Position numbers and translations under genes: made by a program | The notes under the pieces: model-generated | What the model saw: only the letters and a program-made list of their open reading frames with translations | Told to the model about the DNA's origin: nothing | Database searches by the model: none | In this document: one piece after another, positions 36,206-44,475 of the stretch | How the letters are laid out: each line of letters starts with the position of its first letter | Numbering within the stretch: position 1 is the stretch's first letter | From: Sulfurisoma sediminicola | Lineage (GTDB): Bacteria > Pseudomonadota > Gammaproteobacteria > Burkholderiales > Rhodocyclaceae | Length of the DNA: 64,000 nucleotides | Direction: 5' to 3' | Assembly: GCF_003865015.1 (NCBI RefSeq) | Contig: NZ_BHVV01000001.1 | Location: 744,001 to 808,000 of the forward strand

Positions 36206-37078
36206 TCAGCCCGCCGCGCGCAGCGCCTCAATGCGCTGCTCCAGCGGCGGGTGGGTCGAGAACAGCGCCATCCAGCCCGCGCGGCCCTTGATGCCGAAGG
36301 CCGCGACCTTCTCGGGCAGGTGCGATTCCTCCTGGATCGACTGCAGGCGCTGCAGTGCGGCGATCATCTTGCTGCGGCCGGCCAGCCGCGCGCCGCCGGC
36401 GTCGGCGCGGAACTCGCGCTGGCGCGAGAACCACATCACCACGATCGAGGCGAGTATGCCGAAGAGGATCTCGAGCACGATGTGCGTCAGGTAGTAGCCC
36501 AGCCCCGGCCCTTCCTGGTTCTTCAGCACCACGCGGTCGACGAAGTAGCCGATGGCGCGCGAGAGGAAGATGACGAAGGTGTTGAGCACGCCCTGGATCA
36601 GCGTCAGCGTCACCATGTCGCCGTTGGCGACGTGGGACACTTCGTGGCCGAGCACGGCCTCGGCCTCCTCGCGCGTCATGCGCTCGAGCAGACCGGTGGA
36701 TACCGCGACCAGCGCGTTGTTGCGGCTCATGCCGGTGGCGAAGGCGTTCACCTCGGGCGACTCGTAGATCGCCACCTCGGGCATGCCGATGCCGGCGGCC
36801 TGGGCCTGGCGCTTGACGGTGTCGACCAGCCAGTATTCGGCCGAGTTGCGCGGCACCTCGATGGTCTGCGCGCCGACCGCCATCTTCGCCGACCACTTGG
36901 AGATGGCCAGCGAGATGAAGGCGCCGCCGAAGCCGAACACGGCGGCGAACATCAGCAGCGCGCCGAAGTCGATTCCCTGCGCCGTCAAATACTGGTTGAT
37001 GCCCAGCACGCTGGCGACGACGGACAGGGTCACCACCACTGCGATGTTGGTGACGAGGAAGAGGAAGATGCGTTTCAT
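36206..37078 (-). CDS. htpX: Membrane protease HtpX
   Basis: A 290-residue zinc metalloprotease of membrane protein quality control. Two N-terminal helices, zinc motif HEVSH (Glu catalytic), two further hydrophobic segments and the downstream Glu in [12 protein letters not shown]; ends [18 protein letters not shown]. Ribosome site AAAGGAGA precedes the ATG. No heat-shock promoter could be picked out with confidence. Confidence 0.95.
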   Translation of the reverse strand: MKRIFLFLVTNIAVVVTLSVVASVLGINQYLTAQGIDFGALLMFAAVFGFGGAFISLAISKWSAKMAVGAQTIEVPRNSAEYWLVDTVKRQAQAAGIGMPEVAIYESPEVNAFATGMSRNNALVAVSTGLLERMTREEAEAVLGHEVSHVANGDMVTLTLIQGVLNTFVIFLSRAIGYFVDRVVLKNQEGPGLGYYLTHIVLEILFGILASIVVMWFSRQREFRADAGGARLAGRSKMIAALQRLQSIQEESHLPEKVAAFGIKGRAGWMALFSTHPPLEQRIEALRAAG

Positions 37079-37105
37079 GGTCTATCTCCTTTCAGGAACA
37101 GGGCT

Positions 37106-38092
37106 TTAGATGCTGTCGCCGGCGGCGGGTTCAATAGCCGCTCCGGTCGTCGGGCGGGTGCGGCGCAAGCTGAGCCAGATCGAGGCGGCGAGGATGACCG
37201 CGACCACGCCGAGCGAAACCAGCACCGGGATCTTGAAGAAATCCACGATCAGCATCTTGCCGCCGATGAACATCAGGATCAGCGCCAGCCCGTACTTCAG
37301 CAGCACGAAGCGGTCGGCGAAATCGGCGAGCAGGAAGTACATCGCGCGCAAGCCGAGTATGGCGAAGATGTTCGAGGTCAGCACGATGAAGGGGTCGGTC
37401 GTGACCGCGAAGATCGCCGGAATGCTGTCGACGGCGAAGATCACGTCGGTGACCTCGACCAGCACCAGCACCAGTAGCAGCGGCGTGGCGTAGCGCACGC
37501 CCGCCTGCATCACGAAGAAGCGCTCGCCCTCGAGCGTCGGCGTGATCGGGTAGTGATGGCGGAACCACCTGACCAGCGGGTTGGCCGCGAGGTCGGGCTT
37601 GTGCTCGGCGAACCACATCATCTTGATGCCGGTGACCAGCAGGAAGGCGCCGAAGATGTAGAGCAGCCAGTGGAACTGGGTGATCAGCCAGGCGCCGAGG
37701 AACACCATGAGGGTGCGCAGGACGATGGCGCCGAGCACGCCGTAGAGCAGCACGCGGCGCTGCAGCGCGATGGGCACGGCGAAGAAGTTGAAGATCATCA
37801 GCCAGACGAAGACGTTGTCCACGGCCAGCGACTTCTCGATCAGGTAGCCGGTGAGGAACTCCAGCCCCTTCTGGTTGGCCACCTCGCGGCCGGCGGCGCC
37901 GTCGAGATGCCACCAGAGCGCGAGGTTGAACAGCAGCGCCACCGTGACCCACACCGCCGACCAGGCGGCGGCCTCCTTGAGCGAGACGCGGTGCTCCTTG
38001 CCGCCCTTGAGCAGCAGCAGGTCGGCGGCGAGCATGACGAGGACGATGGCGAAGAAGCCCGCCCACATCCACCAGGTGCCTATCGTTTCCAT
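37106..38092 (-). CDS. TerC/Alx family membrane protein, likely Mn2+ exporter
   Basis: A 328-residue protein with about nine helices and the TerC signatures [17 protein letters not shown] and [19 protein letters not shown], whose acidic residues are thought to bind metal. It resembles E. coli Alx, which lowers cytosolic manganese. The ATG at 38092 has a perfect GGAGG ribosome site; the upstream in-frame start would lie before it. A yybP-ykoY riboswitch and terminator sit in the leader, the same control as for alx in E. coli, which supports a Mn2+ role. Confidence 0.9.
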   Translation of the reverse strand: METIGTWWMWAGFFAIVLVMLAADLLLLKGGKEHRVSLKEAAAWSAVWVTVALLFNLALWWHLDGAAGREVANQKGLEFLTGYLIEKSLAVDNVFVWLMIFNFFAVPIALQRRVLLYGVLGAIVLRTLMVFLGAWLITQFHWLLYIFGAFLLVTGIKMMWFAEHKPDLAANPLVRWFRHHYPITPTLEGERFFVMQAGVRYATPLLLVLVLVEVTDVIFAVDSIPAIFAVTTDPFIVLTSNIFAILGLRAMYFLLADFADRFVLLKYGLALILMFIGGKMLIVDFFKIPVLVSLGVVAVILAASIWLSLRRTRPTTGAAIEPAAGDSI

Positions 38093-38112
38093 GACGTTTC
38101 CTCCGGGCAAAC

Positions 38113-38145
38113 AAAAACGGCCTGATCACGAAGGATTCAGACCGT
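38113..38145 (-). terminator. Riboswitch-controlled terminator before terC
   Basis: Nine-pair stem, ACGGTCTGA with TCAGGCCGT on the minus strand (one G-U pair), then TTTTTGTTT. It ends only about 20 bases before the terC ATG. Confidence 0.8.
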
Positions 38146-38164
38146 CTTGCATGGTGCGTGCGCG

Positions 38165-38282
38165 ACAAGGCCTGCCCTTCGGCTAGGTCTTGCTTGCAAC
38201 GCTGGAACCGTTGCCCGGACACCGGGTGAATCTTTCGATTCAGCCGTGATGACGATGTGCCGGCGAGAAGCTACTCCCCTAT
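38165..38282 (-). promoter_or_regulatory. yybP-ykoY manganese riboswitch
   Basis: The minus-strand leader shows both conserved blocks of the family: AGGGGAGTAGC at the 5' side (about 38281-38271) and GCAAGCAAGACCTAGCC at the 3' side (about 38197-38181), with the CACATCGTCA loop sequence and several helices between. Mn2+ binding would be expected to prevent the downstream terminator from forming and so turn on the exporter. Confidence 0.9.
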
Positions 38283-38289
38283 GGCGGCC

Positions 38290-38318
38290 AAGATATATAT
38301 CCCGACAAATACTGTCAA
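38290..38318 (-). promoter_or_regulatory. Promoter of the riboswitch-terC transcript
   Basis: Minus strand: perfect -35 TTGACA (38318-38313), 17-base spacer, -10 TATCTT (38295-38290). Predicted transcription start about 38283, right at the riboswitch 5' end. Confidence 0.65.
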
Positions 38319-38332
38319 CTACTTTTCGGGCG

Positions 38333-38347
38333 GCACCGACTTGGTAC
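38333..38347. promoter_or_regulatory. NtrC-type enhancer site, distal (nasA)
   Basis: GCACC-GACTT-GGTAC, one mismatch to the palindrome GCACC-N5-GGTGC. Centre at about -115 from the predicted nasA transcription start. Confidence 0.65.
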
Positions 38348-38362
38348 GGCTCCTGTCAGGCT

Positions 38363-38377
38363 GCACCGATTCGGTGC
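38363..38377. promoter_or_regulatory. NtrC-type enhancer site, proximal (nasA)
   Basis: TGCACC-GATTC-GGTGC, perfect NtrC half-sites; centre at about -85 and exactly 30 bases (three helical turns) from the distal site. Confidence 0.8.
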
Positions 38378-38428
38378 CTGAAAAGTCGGCACCGGCGAGA
38401 CGGCGCCAGCCGAAGGCGCTTTCACGTG

Positions 38429-38443
38429 TGGCACGTGGCTTGC
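38429..38443 (+). promoter_or_regulatory. Sigma-54 promoter of nasA
   Basis: TGGCACG-TGGC-TTGC, a complete match to the -24/-12 consensus TGGCACG-N4-TTGC. Transcription is expected to begin about 12 bases after the C of TTGC, near 38455, only two bases before the nasA ATG. Confidence 0.88.
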
Positions 38444-38456
38444 ATTTGTTTTTGCC

Positions 38457-41237
38457 ATGATCGAAACGAAAACGAAACAGAGCGGAGTTCCAGAGAAGCC
38501 TAATGCCCGCGATAGCGAGCGTTACGCCGAAACCAAATCCACTTGTTGCTACTGCGGCGTCGGCTGCGGCGTCATCATCGAGTCCGACGGCGAGCGCATC
38601 ACCGGCGTGCGCGGCGACCCCGACCACCCGGCCAACTTCGGCCGCCTGTGCACCAAGGGAGCGACGCTGCACCTTTCCGCAACGCCCGCAACGTTGGCGT
38701 TGCGCGCCGCCCATCCGGAGCTGCGCGAATCCAAGGCCGCGCCGAGAAGCCGGCGCTCCTGGGACGCCGCGCTCGACCACGCCGCCGCACGCTTCGCCGC
38801 AACAATCCGCGAGCACGGCCCCGACAGCGTCGCCTTCTACGTTTCGGGCCAGCTGCTGACCGAGGACTACTACGTCTTCAACAAGCTCGCCAAGGGCCTG
38901 ATCGGCACCAACAACATCGACACCAATTCGCGCCTGTGCATGTCGAGCGCGGTCACCGGCTACAAGATGACCCTGGGTGCCGACGCGCCGCCCTGCGCCT
39001 ACGACGACATCGCGCAGGCCGACTGCCTGTTCATCGCCGGCTCCAACACCGCGTGGGCGCATCCGGTACTGTTCCGCCGCATCGAGGACGCGAAGAAGGC
39101 CAATCCCGAACTTAAGATCATCGTCGTCGATCCGCGCCGCACCGACACCGCCGAGGCCGCCGACCTCTTCCTGCCCATCCTCCCCGGCAGCGACATCGCG
39201 CTCTACAACGCCATGCTGCACGTGATGCTGTGGGAGGGTCTGGTCGACAATGCCTACATCGCCGCGCACACGGAAGGCTTCGAGGCGCTCAAGGCCATCG
39301 TCCGCGACTACACGCCGGCTTTTGCCGCTGACCTCTGCGGCGTGCCGGCAGAGGACATCGTCAAGGCGGCGCAGTGGTTCGGCGCGGCGGGCGCGGCCAC
39401 GCTCTCACTCTACTGCCAGGGATTGAACCAATCCAGCCACGGCAGCCACAACAACGCCGCGCTGATACACCTGCACCTGGCCACGGGCAAGATCGGCAAG
39501 CCGGGCTGCGGTCCCTTCTCGCTCACCGGCCAGCCCAACGCCATGGGTGGGCGCGAGGCCGGCGGCATGGCCACGCTGCTGCCCGGCCACCGCGAGCTCG
39601 CCAACCCCGAGCACCGCGCCGAGATCGCCGAACTGTGGGGCGTGGACAGCGTGCCGGAAGCTCCGGGGCTGTCCGCGGTGGAACTGTTCGACGCCGTGCA
39701 TGCCGGCAAAATCAAGGCGCTGTGGATCGCCTGCACCAACCCGGCGCAGTCCTTGCCCGAGGCCGACAAGGTGCGCGAGGCGCTGGCGCGCTGCGATTTC
39801 GTCGTGGTGCAGGAGGCCTATGCAGACACCGACACCGCCGAGTTCGCCGACCTGCTGCTGCCGGCGTCGAGCTGGGGCGAGAAGGAAGGCACGGTGACCA
39901 ATTCCGAGCGGCGGATCTCGCGGGTGCTTGCCGCGTCTGCCGCACCCGGCGAGGCGCGCGCCGACTGGGACATCGCCGCCGATTTTTCCCGCCGTCTCGG
40001 CATCGCCCTGGGCCGTGCGCAACAGGCCGCGGCGATGTTCCCCTACGTTCGATCCGAGCAGATTTTCATCGACCATGCCGAGACGACGCGCGGCCGCGAC
40101 CTCGACATCACGGGCCTGTCCTATGCGCGACTGGAAAACCAGGGACCGCAGCAATGGCCCTGCCCCACAGGTGCGGCCAGCGGTAGGACGCGGCTCTACG
40201 TGGACGGCGTCTTTCCGACGCCCTCGGGCCGCGCGCGCTTCGTCGCGGTCAAGCACCAGCCCACGGCCGAAGCCATCGACGCGCGTTATCCGCTGCGCCT
40301 CACCACCGGCCGCCTGCGCGACCAGTGGCACGGCATGAGCCGCACAGGCACGGTGGCGCGGCTCTACAGCCACGAACCCGAGCCGGTGCTCGAGCTCAAC
40401 GCCAAGGACATGGAACGGCGCCAGCTCAAGGACGGCGACCTGGTGCGGGCGAAGAGCCGGCGCGGCGGCATCGCCCTGCGCGTGCGCGCATCGGACACCC
40501 TGCGCACCGGCCAGGTCTTTCTGCCCATGCACTGGGGCCGCCGCTTCATGGACAGCGCCGGCGCCAATGCCCTGACCATCGCCGCCTTCGATCCCTACTC
40601 CAAGCAGCCCGAGCTCAAGCATGCGGCGATCCAGGTCGAGAAGCTGTCGGTGCCGTGGCGGCTGTCTGTCTTGAAAAAAGTCGGCGCTGGCGGGACGGCG
40701 ATCATGCGCTCGCTGCAACCCTGGCTCGCCCGCTTCACCCACGCCACGCTGACGCTGGCCGGCCGCGACGATCCGGTGGTCGTCTTCAACGCCTGGGGCG
40801 AGCCGCTGCCCGCCGCGGATCTGGCCGAACTTGACCGCCTGCTCGGCCTCGATGATCCGCTGACCCTGCGCTTCGACGATGCCCGCCGCAACATCCAGAA
40901 GCGCGCGCTGATCGAGGACGGCGAACTCGTCGCCGTACGCCTCGCCGGCGAAACCGCCGCCGCCGGCTGGCTCAAGGACATGATGACCGGCAAGGCGCCG
41001 CTCGAACCCGTGCGCCGCTGGCTGCTCGCCCCGCTGGCCGAGCCGCCGGCCGGCGGCAGCGCGCGCGGCCGGGTCGTCTGCAACTGCTTCGATGTGTCCG
41101 AGGCCGAGATCGTCGCCGACTACCGCGCCGGCCTCGACCTCGCCGCACTGCAGGAGAAGCGGCAATGCGGTACCTCCTGCGGTTCCTGCCTGCCGGAACT
41201 CAAGCGACTGCAGGGACTGGCGAAGCAGGCAGCCTGA
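38457..41237 (+). CDS. nasA: Assimilatory nitrate reductase catalytic subunit
   Basis: A 926-residue cytoplasmic Mo-bis-MGD enzyme reducing nitrate to nitrite. The [4Fe-4S] ligands are Cys30, Cys33, Cys37 and Cys65 (TCCYCGVGCG ... FGRLCTKG), followed by the molybdopterin domains (NTNSRLCMSSAVTGYK, GQPNAMGGREAGGMATLLPGHR, FPTPSGRA). The C-terminal 60 residues are a BFD-like [2Fe-2S] domain with CNCFDVSE and CGTSCGSC, as in Klebsiella-type NasA, suggesting electrons arrive through this domain. No separate reductase subunit (NasB/NasC) is present in the window. No alternative in-frame start lies between the ATG and Cys30. Confidence 0.95.
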   Translation: MIETKTKQSGVPEKPNARDSERYAETKSTCCYCGVGCGVIIESDGERITGVRGDPDHPANFGRLCTKGATLHLSATPATLALRAAHPELRESKAAPRSRRSWDAALDHAAARFAATIREHGPDSVAFYVSGQLLTEDYYVFNKLAKGLIGTNNIDTNSRLCMSSAVTGYKMTLGADAPPCAYDDIAQADCLFIAGSNTAWAHPVLFRRIEDAKKANPELKIIVVDPRRTDTAEAADLFLPILPGSDIALYNAMLHVMLWEGLVDNAYIAAHTEGFEALKAIVRDYTPAFAADLCGVPAEDIVKAAQWFGAAGAATLSLYCQGLNQSSHGSHNNAALIHLHLATGKIGKPGCGPFSLTGQPNAMGGREAGGMATLLPGHRELANPEHRAEIAELWGVDSVPEAPGLSAVELFDAVHAGKIKALWIACTNPAQSLPEADKVREALARCDFVVVQEAYADTDTAEFADLLLPASSWGEKEGTVTNSERRISRVLAASAAPGEARADWDIAADFSRRLGIALGRAQQAAAMFPYVRSEQIFIDHAETTRGRDLDITGLSYARLENQGPQQWPCPTGAASGRTRLYVDGVFPTPSGRARFVAVKHQPTAEAIDARYPLRLTTGRLRDQWHGMSRTGTVARLYSHEPEPVLELNAKDMERRQLKDGDLVRAKSRRGGIALRVRASDTLRTGQVFLPMHWGRRFMDSAGANALTIAAFDPYSKQPELKHAAIQVEKLSVPWRLSVLKKVGAGGTAIMRSLQPWLARFTHATLTLAGRDDPVVVFNAWGEPLPAADLAELDRLLGLDDPLTLRFDDARRNIQKRALIEDGELVAVRLAGETAAAGWLKDMMTGKAPLEPVRRWLLAPLAEPPAGGSARGRVVCNCFDVSEAEIVADYRAGLDLAALQEKRQCGTSCGSCLPELKRLQGLAKQAA
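40674..40700. repeat. Copy of the dispersed repeat inside nasA
   Basis: Six A residues followed by GTCGGCGCTGGCGGGACGGC and G; the 21 bases from 40680 are identical to 3682-3702 in the Tim44-like gene. Both copies are read in the same frame as VGAGGTA. Confidence 0.6.
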
Positions 41238-41319
41238 TTGACCTGAATCATTCCGCGGCGGCGGCGCGTGGGCGAAAGTATGATGCTTTCCGCCCAGCCC
41301 ATCGCCCGAGGTCAATCCC

Positions 41320-42483
41320 ATGCAGTCCGGCCCCAGAGAGATCGTCACCCCCTTCCGCCCCATTCCGCTCGACGTGCCGGAGGGGATGAAGCCCAACGAG
41401 TTCTTCAACAGCACCGAGAACCTCAACGACCTCGTCCACAACAACGGCCTGCTCGCCAACCCCGAAGGCCTGATCCTCTACCGCAAGGCGCTCGGCCACA
41501 GCAACGTCTTCGACGCCTCGATCATCTACAACACCTCGCAAAGCATCCTCGACCCGCTGGGCCGGCCGGTGCGGCGCACCCAGGTGCCGGAGCCGGTGAA
41601 GAACGTCTGGAACCGAATGAACCAGATCATCATCGAGTTCATGCTGGAAAAGTATCCCGACCCCGCCGCCCACCTGGTGCTGGCCGGCGAAGCCAGCCTC
41701 GACGCGACCTGGCCGCTGACCTCGCCCGGCGTGCCGAGCATCCGCATGCTGCACAACCATTTCATCGTCTTCGACAAGCCCGCCCTGGCCGCCGCGCCGC
41801 TGGCCGACACCAACAACCCCAACCTCACCGACGGCGGCCAGCACTCGCTGTTCCAGGCCCATATGCGCGAGGTCTATCGCAATTTCTTCGACGGCCTCGA
41901 CCTCAAGATCCTCAAGCCCTGCGAGTCGGGCGCCTGTCGCCTGGCGCTGACCGGCTACCCGCAGGGCCTGCCGAGCTGGGGCGTCCTGGGCGGCGCGGCG
42001 GCGCTCAGGGAAGTGCAGTTCTGGCGGGAATACGACATCATCCTCAAGGGCTTCATCGATTTCTATCGCACCTTCTTCACACAGGTGAGCACGCGCAACG
42101 CGCCGCTGCCGCGCGACATCCACTTCCCCGCGCTGGTCGAGGAAAAGCTGCTGTTCAACAACGATTTCCTCACGGCCGCGAAGATGGTGCGCGACCGCTG
42201 CATCCACGACGCCAAGTACGCCAACGCCATCCGCTGGCAGCCGGCCTTCAAGCAGCTGATCTACCGCAACGACCAGGGACAGCTGATCGTCACCATCAGC
42301 CAGAACTCCATCGGCAACGCCATCACCGAGCTGCTCGGCGTGGTGGTCAAGCGCACCCCCGATGCCGACGCCTACGGCCGCGCCGAGCCGGCGCTGATCG
42401 AGCAGCTGCTCGAGGTGCGCCGCAGACTGGTGGAAGCCGATCTCGGCGAAGGCATCGCTACGGCGCAGTGGGCCGCGGCTTGA
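41320..42483 (+). CDS. Unrecognised 387-residue protein
   Basis: Soluble protein without signal peptide or membrane helix. Conserved-looking blocks are PSIRMLHNHFIVFDKP (His-rich, residues 143-158), HMREVYRNFFDGLDLKILKPCESGACRLALTGYPQGLPSWG and NSIGNAITELLGVVVKRTP. It begins 82 bases after nasA on the same strand and could be read through from the NtrC-controlled promoter. I do not recognise the family; nothing ties it to nitrate apart from position. Codon use is like its GC-rich neighbours, so it belongs to the backbone. Confidence 0.8.
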   Translation: MQSGPREIVTPFRPIPLDVPEGMKPNEFFNSTENLNDLVHNNGLLANPEGLILYRKALGHSNVFDASIIYNTSQSILDPLGRPVRRTQVPEPVKNVWNRMNQIIIEFMLEKYPDPAAHLVLAGEASLDATWPLTSPGVPSIRMLHNHFIVFDKPALAAAPLADTNNPNLTDGGQHSLFQAHMREVYRNFFDGLDLKILKPCESGACRLALTGYPQGLPSWGVLGGAAALREVQFWREYDIILKGFIDFYRTFFTQVSTRNAPLPRDIHFPALVEEKLLFNNDFLTAAKMVRDRCIHDAKYANAIRWQPAFKQLIYRNDQGQLIVTISQNSIGNAITELLGVVVKRTPDADAYGRAEPALIEQLLEVRRRLVEADLGEGIATAQWAAA

Positions 42484-42613
42484 TGCCGTAGCCGATGGTC
42501 GCGTTCCGCGCGGGGCGGTTACTCAAACATGTCGTTGGACGTTCGCTTCAAAAAGGCTGGGCTTCCGTAGCCAGCCAGAAGCGGCCTTTCGATTGACCGT
42601 CACAAGCGCCCGA

Positions 42614-42629
42614 TGTGATGGAGATCACC
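42614..42629. promoter_or_regulatory. CRP-like binding site upstream of the nuclease gene
   Basis: TGTGA-TGGAGA-TCACC matches TGTGA-N6-TCACA in nine of ten conserved positions; centre about 123 bases before the nuclease ATG. Confidence 0.45.
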
Positions 42630-42686
42630 TTTCCGGCAGCAGAATGATAAAGTTTTGATGAATATCCAGCATGCAGGCATCTATTG

Positions 42687-42701
42687 GCTCACATAGTGAG
42701 C
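42687..42701. repeat. Inverted repeat ahead of the nuclease gene
   Basis: GCTCAC-ATA-GTGAGC, six-base perfect arms, 44 bases before the nuclease ATG; possible operator. Confidence 0.4.
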
Positions 42702-42744
42702 TACTTCAGCGTCAGAATGGGCATGGTAGATAGGGATAGCTAAC

Positions 42745-43917
42745 ATGACTATGCACAACGAATGCAAGAAGCGATTCTGGGTTTGGGTGACATCCAAATC
42801 TTATTATGAGGACGAAGACGGCAATGATCCTGCCTACCTCGATCCCAAGTTGGACCCAACTGAACGATCCGACGATTGGTGGACGTGTCACAAGGACACC
42901 AAGGCGGGAGATCTTATTCTTCTGTACCGGAGTCGACCGAAGTCCGATCTTGCCTTCCTTATGGAGGCGCGTTCGGGCGCAACGATTTGGCGATCATCTC
43001 CGCCCGGAACGCCAACCAAGGCGCAGTACCAAAAGAGGGTTGAAGACCTTTTCGCCAATCCAACAAATAGTACCTATGCAAAGCGCTATAGCGATCTTGA
43101 GGCGCATGCGGAGCAAGCTGGAATAACGATCGATGACGTATTTTCATGGACTGACGATGCGGTACCGGAGAAGCATACAAAGCTCTGGAAGGAGCATTGC
43201 CAATTGGGGAATGACATAGCTACTGCTCTCGGAATTGATCCAAATCAGACATTGGCTGGGGAGTGGGAAGGATCGTGGGTTTGTGACTACATGCCGCGAT
43301 TCAAGTTGGCAAACCCAATTCCACGCGCCGACCTCAAGGCAGACCCATATCTGTTAGAACACTGGCCAGCGCTACGTGGGAACTTTCAGCAGCGGGTATA
43401 TGAGATACCAGAAGAGGTCTGGGGTTACTTGGTGGGCATCCTCGCCAAGACGAATCCCGGATTCAAATCGACCGTCAATCGTTTGATGCCGGAGGGGGCA
43501 TCGCAAGACATTATTTCCGAAAAAGAGCTGGAGGATGATCTCGTAGAAAACCTTGGCAAGTTGGCGCCAGACTTCAATGTTGGGCTGTTTCAAGGTGGAG
43601 ATGGCACCACGGGGCGCCAATACGCATGCTCTTGGGGTAGCGGGCAAATGGGGTTCATGGACCTCCTCTGTGTCGACCGACGCAATGGCAGCTTCTTGGT
43701 AATCGAATTGAAGGTTATACGAGCTGGGCTACCGGCGTTTTCTCAGTTGCGCAGTTACATTGGCTGGGTCAAAGAGCACCTCGCGCATGGAAAGCCGGTA
43801 CGCGGACTGCTGATTAGCGACGGATTCGACGAAAAGTTCCGGTACGCAGCTAGTGAGAGCGGTGACATCTCGGTGCTCGAACTAGCTGAGGTTCGTGCAA
43901 GGTTGCAGCGAAAATGA
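42745..43917 (+). CDS. EVE-domain / RecB-like (NucS, DUF91-type) nuclease, candidate modification-dependent restriction enzyme
   Basis: A 390-residue protein of two parts. Residues about 8-180 fit an EVE/PUA-like fold (FWVWVTSKSYYE at the start; KAGDLILLYRSRPKSDLAFLMEARSG), a fold that reads modified bases. Residues about 255-385 form a PD-(D/E)XK nuclease of the RecB/NucS class: Glu in SEKELEDDLVENL, Asp306 in GFMDLLCV, Glu321 and Lys323 in VIELKVIR, and Gln334/Tyr338 of QLRSY. All predicted catalytic residues are present. Base composition and codons are visibly AT-richer than the flanks, a sign of transfer. EVE fusions with nucleases occur in restriction systems; target and activity are inference. 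Confidence 0.75.
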   Translation: MTMHNECKKRFWVWVTSKSYYEDEDGNDPAYLDPKLDPTERSDDWWTCHKDTKAGDLILLYRSRPKSDLAFLMEARSGATIWRSSPPGTPTKAQYQKRVEDLFANPTNSTYAKRYSDLEAHAEQAGITIDDVFSWTDDAVPEKHTKLWKEHCQLGNDIATALGIDPNQTLAGEWEGSWVCDYMPRFKLANPIPRADLKADPYLLEHWPALRGNFQQRVYEIPEEVWGYLVGILAKTNPGFKSTVNRLMPEGASQDIISEKELEDDLVENLGKLAPDFNVGLFQGGDGTTGRQYACSWGSGQMGFMDLLCVDRRNGSFLVIELKVIRAGLPAFSQLRSYIGWVKEHLAHGKPVRGLLISDGFDEKFRYAASESGDISVLELAEVRARLQRK

Positions 43918-43947
43918 TTGCGCCGTCGCGAAGAAATTCACTTAGAA

Positions 43948-43969
43948 GCATGACTCGAGCATGACTCGA
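43948..43969. repeat. Tandem 11-base duplication
   Basis: GCATGACTCGA twice with no spacer, 30 bases after the nuclease stop. Confidence 0.7.
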
Positions 43970-44100
43970 AAAGTCCCTGAAGCAGTTCCAATTCAGACCG
44001 AATCGCTCCCGGATTTCTTGACACTGCCGAACGTCTGGATTGGAGCAATGCAATTGGCCGCTTTGGGTTGCGGATACAGATTCATGATCGGTATAGCAGA

Positions 44101-44150
44101 CATCGGCAAACCGCCACGGGTTCTCCGTGATCGGCGGTTCACAGCCGATG
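44101..44150. repeat. Large imperfect hairpin
   Basis: Nested arms CATCGGC/GCCGATG, CCGCC/GGCGG and ACGG/CCGT with short asymmetric bulges, about 50 bases long. It resembles REP-like or recombination-site structures but shows no flanking target duplication that I can identify. Confidence 0.5.
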
Positions 44151-44169
44151 ATGCGAACGTCCGCGGCAG

Positions 44170-44475
44170 TCAGTCCTCGTCCTGATCCCAGTAGCCCGCT
44201 TCGCGTTGATGCCGAATGGCAAGAACTAGGATGGCGTCGTGATCTTCTTCGAAGCTGTAGAGGGCGACGTAACCGGTTCGGCCGCGGGATATCACCAGCT
44301 CGCGCAATTGATGCTCGACGGGACGACCGATCAACGGATGGCGTCGTAATAATCCGACGGTTTCTTCTATCAATCCAATCGTTTCCGCCGCCGCCGATCG
44401 ATCGCTCCCGGCCAGGAAGTCGGTCAGCCTTTCAAGATCGGCAAGCGCCCGTTCCGAATAGATCAGCCTCGCCAA
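44170..44475 (-). CDS. ParE/RelE-family toxin
   Basis: A 101-residue protein with the ParE pattern IYSERALADLERLTDFLA, HPLIGRPVEHQLRELVI, and RTGYVALYSFEEDHDAILVLAIRHQREAGY. ParE proteins poison gyrase, RelE proteins cut mRNA; the length and the LRELVI...GYVALY pattern favour the ParE side. It starts at a TTG 13 bases inside the antitoxin gene, the usual antitoxin-first, coupled order. Confidence 0.85.
   Translation of the reverse strand: MARLIYSERALADLERLTDFLAGSDRSAAAETIGLIEETVGLLRRHPLIGRPVEHQLRELVISRGRTGYVALYSFEEDHDAILVLAIRHQREAGYWDQDED

Larger units (their letters stand above)
42484..42744. other. Intergenic region at the left edge of the low-GC insert
   Basis: 261 bases without a credible gene. 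Base composition falls from GC-rich to AT-richer along it. It holds a CRP-like palindrome (42614-42629) and a perfect inverted repeat GCTCAC-ATA-GTGAGC (42687-42701) ahead of the nuclease gene. Confidence 0.6.
43918..44169. other. Intergenic region with repeats between nuclease and toxin genes
   Basis: 252 bases. Contains a tandem 11-base repeat (43948-43969) and a 50-base imperfect hairpin (44101-44150). An ORF of 74 codons (43961-44185) runs through both and is not convincing as a gene. Confidence 0.6.

Noticed and set aside
38418-38436. CTTTCACGTGTGGCAC resembling half of a parS site
   Set aside because: Only one half matches; the right half is part of the sigma-54 promoter.
38502-38859. 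ATG with an AGAGAAG ribosome site inside nasA in another frame
   Set aside because: It opens a shadow frame without the cysteine cluster; it cannot serve nasA.
43961-44185. 74-codon plus-strand ORF after the nuclease gene
   Set aside because: No ribosome site, passes through a tandem repeat and a large hairpin, overlaps the toxin gene and shows no recognisable pattern.
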